Shown here: positions 6,951 through 12,742 of the stretch, in pieces
Position numbering within the stretch: position 1 is the first letter of the stretch
Layout: each line of letters starts with the position of its first letter
The notes under the pieces: model-generated
The model's input: only the letters and a program-made list of their open reading frames with translations
Database searches by the model: none
Told to the model about the DNA's origin: nothing
Translations under genes and position numbers: made by a program
From: Candidatus Iainarchaeum sp.
GTDB lineage: Archaea; Iainarchaeota; Iainarchaeia; Iainarchaeales; JAAZKV01
Direction: 5' to 3'
DNA: 12,742 nt
Assembly: GCA_028691435.1 (NCBI GenBank)
Contig: JAQUZG010000020.1
Span: 1 to 12,742 of the forward strand

Positions 6951-6973
6951 TAAATTTAATGAATTAAATTTAT
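6950..6973. repeat. A/T palindrome between GltD-like and HMG-CoA reductase genes
   Basis: Perfect 11-base arms, ATAAATTTAAT and ATTAAATTTAT, separated by GA. It begins where the HMG-CoA reductase TATA-like box ends and lies 14 bases after the GltD-like stop. It may be an operator for HMG-CoA reductase or a 3' hairpin for the upstream gene. Confidence 0.4.
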
Positions 6974-6986
6974 AAAAAATTATTTT

Positions 6987-8258
6987 TTACTTTTTATTTT
7001 TTAAATATTCAACTATTGAATCAGCCGCTTTTCTTCCAGTATCTATTGCTTCAATTACTGTTTTTGGTCCGTGTATACAGTCCCCAGCTGCAAAAACATT
7101 TTCAATAACAGTTTGATATTTTTCATTTACTTTAATTAATCCTTTTTCATCTTTTAATTTATTTTTAAATTCATCTTTTTCAGCTAATTGGCCTATTGCA
7201 TAAATTACTTTATCCACATCCATTTCGCACGCAACATTATCTTTTTTGATAAATGCTTTTTTTACTTTTCCTTCTTCATTCCCAGTTAATTTTATTATTT
7301 GTGCTTGAAAAATAAATTTTACCCCTTCTTCTTCTGCTTCTAAATAATCTTTTTCACTTACATTTTCAAGTGATTTTTCTTTATCAAGTATTGAAATACA
7401 AGTCACGTTTGTCCCTAACCTTATTGCACTTCGTGCAGCATCTATTCCAACATATCCTGCCCCAATCACTAAAACATTTTCACCTGGTTTTACTAAAACT
7501 ATTCCGCTTTGATTTAAATTTACTAAAAATTTCATTGCTGAGGATACTCGTTTTAATTCACTTCCATCAATATGAAGTGGTCTAGCTTTTCCAACACCTG
7601 TTCCGATAAAAACTGCATCAAATTGTTTTGCTACTTCATCAATTTTTGATTCTGCAATTTTTGAATTTGGTTCAAAATCAATTCCTAAATTATGTAATAC
7701 AGTTAATTCTTTTGAAACAATTTTTTTTGGTAATCTAAATTCGGGCACACCATATTTTATTACTCCGCCAAAAGAATTAGACACTTCAAAAACTTTTACG
7801 TTTATTCCAGCTTTTGCTAAATTTACTGCAACTGATAATCCACTTGGGCCAGAACCAATTACAGCAACTTGTTTTCCATTTAATTGTGGTTTAATATTTA
7901 CTTGTGTATTATCTCCAATATACCTTTCAATTGCTCCAATTTTTACAGATCCTTCTGGAGTATTTTTTAAAATACAATTTCCTTCACATTGTTTTTCGTG
8001 TTGACAAATTCGTCCACAAATACTTGGGAAGAAATTTTTTTCTCTGATTATTTCTACAGCTTCTTCAATATTTCCATCTCTAAAGGATTTAATAAATTTT
8101 GGAATATTTACATTTGCTGGACAGCCTTGAACACACATTGGATTAGCACATTGTAAGCACCTATTGGCTTCAGTTAGTGCTTCTTCTTTAGTAAATCCAA
8201 TTTCAATTTCATTAAATGTAGTTTTTCTTTCTTCCAATGGAATTAGTTTAATTACCAT
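6987..8258 (-). CDS. GltD-like Fe-S/FAD pyridine nucleotide oxidoreductase
   Basis: Member of the glutamate synthase small-subunit / NfnB / dihydropyrimidine dehydrogenase N-terminal family: two Fe-S centres, FAD and NAD(P)H. The product is 423 residues, slightly short for GltD. The N-terminal domain has C34, C37, C42, C46 and C81, C85, C91, C95. The FAD Rossmann loop is VAVIGSGPSG (131-140), followed by YGVPEFRLP (169-177). The second dinucleotide site is VIGAGYVGID (264-273), and AAGDC (390-394) closes the FAD site. The usual Arg pair after the second Rossmann fold (YRR in NADPH-dependent GltD) is absent; the sequence reads CISILDKEK, hinting at NADH or altered specificity. No glutamate synthase large subunit is adjacent. 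Set among mevalonate genes, it may supply electrons to a flavin enzyme such as the isomerase upstream; that is inference. A TATA-like box lies about 34 bases upstream. Confidence 0.85.
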   Translation of the reverse strand: MVIKLIPLEERKTTFNEIEIGFTKEEALTEANRCLQCANPMCVQGCPANVNIPKFIKSFRDGNIEEAVEIIREKNFFPSICGRICQHEKQCEGNCILKNTPEGSVKIGAIERYIGDNTQVNIKPQLNGKQVAVIGSGPSGLSVAVNLAKAGINVKVFEVSNSFGGVIKYGVPEFRLPKKIVSKELTVLHNLGIDFEPNSKIAESKIDEVAKQFDAVFIGTGVGKARPLHIDGSELKRVSSAMKFLVNLNQSGIVLVKPGENVLVIGAGYVGIDAARSAIRLGTNVTCISILDKEKSLENVSEKDYLEAEEEGVKFIFQAQIIKLTGNEEGKVKKAFIKKDNVACEMDVDKVIYAIGQLAEKDEFKNKLKDEKGLIKVNEKYQTVIENVFAAGDCIHGPKTVIEAIDTGRKAADSIVEYLKNKK

Positions 8259-8287
8259 ATTAACACAGAAAAATAATGAACAATCAA

Positions 8288-8296
8288 CTTTAAAAA
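8288..8296 (-). promoter_or_regulatory. TATA-like box for GltD-like gene
   Basis: TTTTTAAAG on the minus strand, centred about 34 bases before ATG 8258. The 102-base gap (8259-8360) that contains it also holds one TGACGAA (8328-8334), the half-site seen in the palindrome before HMG-CoA synthase. No other structure was recognised there. Confidence 0.35.
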
Positions 8297-8360
8297 TTAA
8301 CCTAATAACGAAATCACAATCGCTATTTGACGAAAATTAGTTAATTTGATAAAACTAGAA

Positions 8361-8762
8361 TTAGAATTCAATCCATTTTTTTAATAATTCATTAGCTTTT
8401 TCAACACCATCTTTTAGAATTGTGTTTAAATAGATTTTAAGATAATCTGCCCCCATTACATCAACAACTAATGTAGAATCATGAATTAATTGTTTACATT
8501 TAACTGGATCTGAATTTGATAAATCAACAAAAAGATTTTCATAGTCTTCTAAGAATTGTTTTTTTGACATTAGTTTTCCTTTATATTCAAAAAATGGTTT
8601 TGATAATAATCTATTAAATGCAATAGATAATTCAGGATTAGAACTTATTCTTGCCTTTGAAAATCTATCATTTTTTCTATATTTTTTTGATTTATAAGTA
8701 TAAGATCTTGGAGTAGATGTTGATTCTCCAATTGGTTTTCGTTTAAAATGTTCTTTTTTCAA
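8361..8762 (-). CDS. unknown 133-residue protein following the isomerase
   Basis: Not recognised. The first ~45 residues are very basic and Ser/Thr/Tyr-rich, probably disordered. From about 46 the sequence looks like a compact helical domain (AFNRLLSKPFFEYKGKLM, then FLEDYENLFVDL, then ADYLKIYLNTIL, then EKANELLKKWIEF at the end). There are no Cys pairs, nucleotide-binding loops, signal peptide or membrane segments. The only plausible start is TTG at 8762; no in-frame ATG occurs until residue 64, and a stop lies just upstream. The TTG sits one base after the isomerase stop codon, so translation by coupling is likely, and both genes are probably in one transcript. Function cannot be assigned; the tight linkage to the isomerase is the only clue. 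Confidence 0.65.
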   Translation of the reverse strand: MKKEHFKRKPIGESTSTPRSYTYKSKKYRKNDRFSKARISSNPELSIAFNRLLSKPFFEYKGKLMSKKQFLEDYENLFVDLSNSDPVKCKQLIHDSTLVVDVMGADYLKIYLNTILKDGVEKANELLKKWIEF

Positions 8763-8763
8763 T

Positions 8764-9807
8764 TTAAACCAGCTCTTTAAGTTTGCCAGTAATTAAATAT
8801 TTTTGATTATGTAAATCAGTTATATTTTTACACCCTAATAAAAATGAAGCTATTTCCATTTCTTTTTTAAAATTTTTTAAATAATCTATTAAATCAGCAT
8901 ATGATTTTTGTTCAGCTTTTAAAATAGGTAATGCATTACCAACCATATTCGCACCCATTACAATACATTTAATTGCATCAAGTCCATTTCTTATTCCACC
9001 ACTTGCAATAATTTGTTTATCTTGTGAAATAACTTTTTTAATGTCGATTAAAGCTTGTCCAGTTGGAATTCCAACATTTCTAAAAACATCACCAAATGAT
9101 TTTTCATGACGAAGTGAATCAACTCTTGTCCAAGATGTTCCACCAGCACCTTGTATATCAATTGCTTTTATTTTTGTTTTGTTTAATTTTGTAACAATTT
9201 CTTTACTTATGCCATGACCAACTTCTTTAACATAAACTGGCACATTCAATTCTTTTGAAAATTCATCTATTTTTTCTATTAAATTTGAAAAATGTAAATC
9301 GCCTTCAGATTGCATTGCTTCTTGAGCAGCATTTAAATGAATTGCAATTGCATTTAAATCCATTGAACTTATTATTTCATTTAATTGCTTTGGAGTATAT
9401 TCTGGCAATTGAATTGCACCTATGTTCCCAGCTAAAAAAATATCTTTTGTATCACTTGATCTTACATCATAAGTTTCTTTTAATTTTGGATTTTCCATCA
9501 TAGCTCGCATACTACCTAGACCCATACCAATTCCCATTTCACCACAAGCTTTTGCAATATTCAAATTTATTTTTTTTGAAACTTGTGCCCCCCCAGTTAT
9601 TGCAGAAACTAAAAATGGAAATGAAAATTGTTTTCCTAAAAATTCAGTAGATAAATTTACATCTGAAAAATTTATTTCAGGTAATGCTTGATAATTTAAT
9701 TCAACACATTCTAAAAGAGTAGTTTTTTTATCAAATGCAACATCAGAATTTACACATAAATCAATATGTTCTTTTTTTCGTTTTTCAATAATTGCACTAT
9801 TATCCAT
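8764..9807 (-). CDS. fni: isopentenyl-diphosphate delta-isomerase, type 2 (FMN-dependent)
   Basis: Interconverts IPP and DMAPP using reduced FMN, NAD(P)H and Mg2+. With ATG at 9807 the protein has 347 residues, the normal length; a TTG two codons earlier is unlikely. It is a TIM-barrel flavoprotein: RKKEHIDLC (10-18) is the family's N-terminal motif, SAITGGA (68-74) and GMGLGSMRAM (94-103) bind flavin, and HLNAAQEAMQSEGD (157-170) holds the His, Asn, Gln and Glu that bind substrate and Mg. VYVKEVGHGIS (191-201) supplies a flavin-contacting Lys, GAGGTSW (220-226) and ASGGIRNGLDA (268-278) bind the FMN phosphate. A TATA-like box about 25 bases upstream and no ribosome binding site suggest a leaderless transcript. 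It is the first gene of the leftward mevalonate cluster, with the unknown 133-residue gene following its stop almost immediately. Confidence 0.95.
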   Translation of the reverse strand: MDNSAIIEKRKKEHIDLCVNSDVAFDKKTTLLECVELNYQALPEINFSDVNLSTEFLGKQFSFPFLVSAITGGAQVSKKINLNIAKACGEMGIGMGLGSMRAMMENPKLKETYDVRSSDTKDIFLAGNIGAIQLPEYTPKQLNEIISSMDLNAIAIHLNAAQEAMQSEGDLHFSNLIEKIDEFSKELNVPVYVKEVGHGISKEIVTKLNKTKIKAIDIQGAGGTSWTRVDSLRHEKSFGDVFRNVGIPTGQALIDIKKVISQDKQIIASGGIRNGLDAIKCIVMGANMVGNALPILKAEQKSYADLIDYLKNFKKEMEIASFLLGCKNITDLHNQKYLITGKLKELV

Positions 9808-9827
9808 AATCAAATTATAATAAAAGA

Positions 9828-9837
9828 TATTTTAAAA
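9828..9837 (-). promoter_or_regulatory. TATA-like box for isomerase
   Basis: TTTTAAAATA on the minus strand, centred about 25 bases before ATG 9807, the spacing expected for a leaderless archaeal transcript. Confidence 0.5.
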
Positions 9838-9859
9838 GCTATCTAATTACAATAAAAAC

Positions 9860-9869
9860 TATTTTAAAA
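9860..9869 (+). promoter_or_regulatory. TATA-like box for plus-strand gene
   Basis: TATTTTAAAA centred about 40 bases before ATG 9905. Transcription would begin near 9891, leaving a short leader that includes the GTGAT ribosome binding site at 9897-9901. Confidence 0.45.
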
Positions 9870-9904
9870 AGAATGACTCACAAAATAGATAACTACGTGA
9901 TAAA

Positions 9905-10432
9905 ATGCAACTAAAATCAAATCAAATAAAAAAAAGGATTAATCCTAAAATAATTCCAAATATTGAAAGTAAACAACATAAAAAATATCAACAATTACAA
10001 GCCCCTGAAAATATTACAGCAAACAGATTAAAACAATTAGCATTAAAATTAGCAAAAAGAGTTCCAAGCCATAGTGGTGGTGAATCAAATATTTATTTTG
10101 GAAAAAAGAAATTAGTTAAAATATTTCACGAGTATCAATATTATAACAGATCTATACAAAGTCCACTTAATGATATTTTTAGATTTTTTGAAATGGGAAT
10201 AAACAGATCACTAAAAAGTTATCGTGCAGAAATGTTAGACTATTATAGACGATTAAATCAATACGACGCATTAGTAGAAAGAAAAAGAAGAAATTCAACT
10301 TTTGATTTTTCGCCAAATCACGCACCAATTAAACCAAAATTACCAATTCATAAAGTTGTTAGTTTTAGGTGTCCAAAAATATATGCTGAACAAGATATTA
10401 GTCAAAACAATCAAAAAAAAACGGCTTATTGA
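9905..10432 (+). pseudogene. protein-kinase-like protein, 5' part (frame broken at A9)
   Basis: A 175-codon frame from ATG 9905, preceded by GTGAT three bases upstream. Residues 1-45 are basic and probably disordered. SHSGGESNIYFGKKKLVKIF (55-74) looks like the glycine-rich loop and beta-3 Lys (K72) of a protein-kinase-like N-lobe; SLKSYRAEMLDYYRRL (102-117) suits helix C with E109; CPKIYAEQ (156-163) resembles the strand before the hinge. The frame then ends (KKTAY, TGA) nine bases after a run of nine A (10413-10421). Removing one A continues directly into RLIEMERVNGVNF of the next frame, a typical kinase hinge. The whole would be 266 residues. Possible causes are a homopolymer sequencing error, a real inactivating mutation or frameshifting. 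The kinase assignment is by motif only. It is divergent from the isomerase gene. Confidence 0.55.
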
Positions 10433-10433
10433 A

Positions 10434-10706
10434 ATGGAAAGAGTTAATGGAGTAAATTTTGATGAATTAATACAAGGCTTAAGAGGCAAATTTGAAAATA
10501 GCCCCCGTGGAAAAGAAGTAAAACAATTCTTAAAACAATATAATCCAAAAATAAATATTGCTGATATCAGACAAACAATTGAACAATTAAATAAAGATTT
10601 GGAAAAACTTTCAGTTGGATTAAATCATGAATTTAAATTTAGAAACGACTCATTCTTAATTGAAAGTTTTGATGAAGAAGGAAATATGCGAATAATTTTT
10701 TTTTGA
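10434..10706 (+). pseudogene. protein-kinase-like protein, 3' part
   Basis: A 90-codon frame beginning MERVNGVNFDELI at 10434, one base after the stop of the previous frame; the same frame is open upstream to at least 10302. ME(R/Y)VxGxxxxEL is the hinge of protein-kinase-like folds. The C-terminal part, with H65, FRND (69-72) and MRIIFF (85-90), lies where a catalytic loop (HxDxxxxN) and the DFG strand would be, but the catalytic Asp is replaced by Phe. The protein stops at the DFG position, after a run of nine T. If it is a separate gene it would have no ribosome binding site and an unusual fold fragment; joined to the upstream frame it makes one coherent small kinase-like protein. It ends 11 bases from the convergent KaiC-like gene. 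Confidence 0.5.
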
Positions 10707-10717
10707 TTTAAAATAAT

Positions 10718-11527
10718 TTAAGTAAGAACATATTTTCCTTTTAATGGTTTATCAGGATATATAACTACTCCTTTTCCATCAATAATTTGAAGTTCAACAA
10801 TTTTTCGATTAATTTTTTCTCCACGCATTTTTAATACTTCAATAGCTCTTTTTCTTTCACCATCTTCATAAAATACATTATATATCACAATAATTCCATC
10901 TGAAAGGAAAGATACTGCTGCATCATCACCACCAACAACTGTACCTATGTGTGTTGGGTGGGGTGTTTCTCTAATTAAAAATGAAGTAATATTGTTTGCT
11001 TCAAGATATCTAAATAATTGTTCCATATAAATTCTAAATCTATTACTTTCCCCACTAAATGCTGATGAAATAGATGTTAATGAATCAATAAATATCAAAT
11101 CTGGTTCAAAATCTTGTGGAACTAAAATTGGTTGTACATCAATTAATAATTCTTTTTTCGCTTCACTTAAAAGTGCTTCAACACTTCTTGCAATATCAAG
11201 TGCATTAAATCTTTTTAATCTTAATAATCCTTTTTTTTCAAATTTCTCAACATCAAAATTAAACATTTTTAAGTGACTTCTTAAATTATTTTCTGGTTCT
11301 TCAAAACTCATAAATAATACTTTTTTACCTTTTTCACAAGCATGAACACAAGCTTGTAAACAAAAAATAGTTTTTCCACACCCAGGCCCACCTTCAACAA
11401 TAACTGCTGAACCATTTGGGATTCCACGAGTAAATAATTTTTCAATTCCTGGAACAGCTGGCATATAAAACGAACGTCCGTACTCAGAATTATTAATTTT
11501 TAAATTATTTTCTTGTTCTTTTGCCAT
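10718..11527 (-). CDS. KaiC-like RecA-superfamily ATPase, single domain
   Basis: The 269-residue ATPase of the KaiC/RadA-like family is common in archaea, where members act in signalling, motility (FlaH/ArlH) or unknown roles. Walker A is GGPGCGKT (46-53), the catalytic Glu pair is SFEEPE (74-79), Walker B is DLIFIDSLTS (143-152), and the KaiC C-terminal signature is EVLKMRG (230-236). The N-terminal PGIEKLFTRGIPNGS is the typical lead-in (GxDxLLxGGIPxG). Only one domain is present, so clock-type KaiC activity is not implied. No archaellum gene is visible, so ArlH is unlikely. ATG 11527 is preceded by GGTGT at nine bases, and a TATA-like TTATAA (11549-11557) lies about 26 bases upstream, allowing an internal promoter. 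It follows the coiled-coil membrane protein by 34 bases. Confidence 0.88.
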   Translation of the reverse strand: MAKEQENNLKINNSEYGRSFYMPAVPGIEKLFTRGIPNGSAVIVEGGPGCGKTIFCLQACVHACEKGKKVLFMSFEEPENNLRSHLKMFNFDVEKFEKKGLLRLKRFNALDIARSVEALLSEAKKELLIDVQPILVPQDFEPDLIFIDSLTSISSAFSGESNRFRIYMEQLFRYLEANNITSFLIRETPHPTHIGTVVGGDDAAVSFLSDGIIVIYNVFYEDGERKRAIEVLKMRGEKINRKIVELQIIDGKGVVIYPDKPLKGKYVLT

Positions 11528-11561
11528 ATTTAATTAACACCTTTTTTGTTTATAAGCTTTT

Positions 11562-12620
11562 TTAAATTTTTTTAAATTTTAATTTATTTAATAATTTTTC
11601 AAGTCTTTTTTTCTTATTAAGTTCTGCTAATTCTTCATTATACATCGCATTTAATCTGTTTAAATCTCTAAGTTTTTCACTATATAAATTTATTTTTATA
11701 CCATATTCAGATGCAGGTAAAATATTTTTTATAAAGTAATCTTCTTGTGTTTTTTTAATTTGACTTTTTAATACATCTGATTCAAGTTTATTTGAATCCA
11801 ATTTTGAATTTAGTAAAAACACCCTAATTCTTCTTTTAAAAATTAGATAAACAATGAATGGGATTAAAAAAGCTAAAATTATATAAATATAATAAGTATT
11901 CAAAAAATATTCGACATTTTTTGTTGTTGCTAAATAAACAGCATTTGCTTTTGATTCAATTGATTGAAGTTCAACAATTTTTTCATAACCTTGTTCAATT
12001 AATTTTAAACTATTTTCATACCGTTCATCAATAAATTCAGTATTTGCAGTTTCATAAATTAAAAATAAATCATTTTTATCAATTGTATTATCAACTTTAT
12101 TTATTGATTCATTAAATGTTTTTAATTCATCTTGATTTTGATAAGCTATTGAAATTATTTTTTTTATACTATTTATCCTTTTTTCAAGCGTTTCATAATC
12201 TACTTTTAATTCATTTTCTTCATTATAAATTATTTCTGAATAAAGTTGATTAGCAATAAATATTTCATCATTTAAACGAGTAGTTGTAAAAGAATTTTTT
12301 TTCATTTCAAATATATTTGATTCTAATTGTATTATTTGTGATTTTAAATAATTTGCACGATCAGATGGTTGAAAAATAATAATATTAGAATCAACATTAG
12401 AATCAACAGTATTTTGTAATATGTTTTCATCACCATAAGTAATTGTATTTATTAATATATCTGAATTAGTGGAATAATTATTTGAATCAATCAATAATTT
12501 ATCAACATCAGAATTTATATCATTAAAATTATTTAAATCACTTACTGAAAAAACAAAACTAGTTAAAAATAAAATTATTGTTAGTAATAACATTGTTTTA
12601 ATTAATTTTGTTTTGTTCAT
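11562..12620 (-). CDS. membrane-anchored coiled-coil protein with signal peptide
   Basis: The 352-residue product is not recognised as a named family. ATG at 12620 was chosen because it puts a signal-peptide-like segment at residues 1-25 (MNKTKLIKTM then a Leu/Ile-rich core ending FVFS). An upstream ATG at 12659 would overlap the preceding gene. Residues 26-240 are an Asn/Asp/Ser/Glu-rich, helical, presumably external region with likely coiled coil around 90-230. One membrane segment at about 243-262 is followed by FKRRIR, predicting a cytoplasmic C terminus, and residues 270-352 form a charged helical, probably coiled-coil tail. There are no catalytic motifs. It starts eight bases after the upstream gene's stop and precedes the KaiC-like ATPase, so the cytoplasmic tail could be a partner of that ATPase; this is inference. 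Confidence 0.75.
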   Translation of the reverse strand: MNKTKLIKTMLLLTIILFLTSFVFSVSDLNNFNDINSDVDKLLIDSNNYSTNSDILINTITYGDENILQNTVDSNVDSNIIIFQPSDRANYLKSQIIQLESNIFEMKKNSFTTTRLNDEIFIANQLYSEIIYNEENELKVDYETLEKRINSIKKIISIAYQNQDELKTFNESINKVDNTIDKNDLFLIYETANTEFIDERYENSLKLIEQGYEKIVELQSIESKANAVYLATTKNVEYFLNTYYIYIILAFLIPFIVYLIFKRRIRVFLLNSKLDSNKLESDVLKSQIKKTQEDYFIKNILPASEYGIKINLYSEKLRDLNRLNAMYNEELAELNKKKRLEKLLNKLKFKKI

Positions 12621-12628
12621 TTTTTCGC

Positions 12629-12742
12629 CTAACCAAATATTTTGTAGTATATGTTCCATATGATTTTTATTTTACTTCTTTTTAATCTTTTGTCTTTTGT
12701 GTATTCTTTTGATACGATTTCTTCTTCTAGTTGTGATAGTTT
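12629..12742 (-). CDS. 3' end of an unknown gene (cut by window edge)
   Basis: Thirty-seven codons enter from the right edge and end at TAG 12631-12629. The peptide is charged, beginning with KLSQLEEEIVSKEY and ending with NIYYKIFG; it resembles a coiled-coil end with a basic tail. It lies eight bases before the chosen start of the membrane coiled-coil gene, which fits an operon. Another frame is also open from the edge for 22 codons, so the choice rests on length and spacing only. Confidence 0.4.
   Translation of the reverse strand, partial: KLSQLEEEIVSKEYTKDKRLKRSKIKIIWNIYYKIFG

Larger units (their letters stand above)
9813..9869. repeat. two near-identical 25-base copies in the divergent promoter region
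   Basis: Copies at 9813-9837 and 9845-9869, spaced 32 bases, share AATTA-Y-AATAAAA-nn-TATTTTAAAA with three mismatches. Each carries TATTTTAAAA, which read on either strand is TATA-like. The left copy gives a leftward TATA (9828-9837) about 25 bases before the isomerase ATG. The right copy gives a rightward TATA (9860-9869) about 40 bases before the plus-strand ATG. The divergent promoters may have arisen by tandem duplication. Confidence 0.55.

Noticed and set aside
7370..7585. Plus-strand open frame opposite the GltD-like gene
   Set aside because: Antisense to conserved Rossmann-domain coding sequence; hydrophobic low-complexity peptide.
9255..9503. Plus-strand open frame opposite the isomerase
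   Set aside because: Leu/His-rich antisense shadow of a recognised gene.
11556..11586. Tandem TTTTTTTAAA units near the membrane protein stop
   Set aside because: Simple A/T low-complexity sequence overlapping Lys/Phe codons; no evidence of function.
12621..12659. Longer start (ATG 12659) for the membrane coiled-coil protein
   Set aside because: It would place 13 extra residues before the signal peptide and overlap the upstream gene; ATG 12620 fits the signal peptide and the gap.
12677..12742. Alternative basic frame (22 codons) at the right edge
   Set aside because: Shorter than the frame ending at 12629, and it would leave a larger gap to the next gene; cannot be fully excluded.

Overview
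The window is AT-rich and looks archaeal. The evidence is TATA-like boxes about 25-35 bases before several start codons, a start with no ribosome binding site (HMG-CoA synthase), GGTGA-type ribosome binding sites elsewhere, an archaeal thiolase/DUF35/HMG-CoA synthase module and a single-domain KaiC-like ATPase. Very A/T-rich codon use, short intergenic gaps and many small unrecognised proteins would suit a small-genome (DPANN-type) archaeon. That placement is an inference; the window holds no rRNA or other phylogenetic marker.

Positions 1-9807, all on the minus strand, form an essentially complete mevalonate pathway. In the direction of transcription (high to low coordinates) the order is: type 2 isopentenyl-diphosphate isomerase, unknown 133-residue protein, GltD-like Fe-S flavoprotein, class II HMG-CoA reductase, HMG-CoA synthase, acetoacetyl-CoA thiolase, DUF35 protein, unknown basic 135-residue protein, mevalonate kinase, diphosphomevalonate decarboxylase, and phosphomevalonate kinase (cut by the left edge). 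Every step from acetyl-CoA to IPP and DMAPP is represented. The upper part is archaeal in style, while the lower part is the classical phosphomevalonate kinase plus diphosphomevalonate decarboxylase route, which is uncommon in archaea. The genes appear to form several transcription units, because HMG-CoA synthase, HMG-CoA reductase and the GltD-like gene each have their own TATA-like element. Several palindromes lie beside these elements.

Positions 9808-9904 are a divergent promoter region built from two near-identical 25-base copies. To its right, on the plus strand, two open frames (9905-10432 and 10434-10706) read together as one protein-kinase-like gene broken by a one-base shift at a run of nine A. 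At 10718-12742, on the minus strand, lies a separate group: a KaiC-like RecA-superfamily ATPase, preceded in transcription by a secreted/membrane-anchored coiled-coil protein and by the 3' end of another gene that runs off the right edge.

No tRNA, rRNA, CRISPR array or insertion sequence was seen. No intergenic stretch exceeds about 140 bases.
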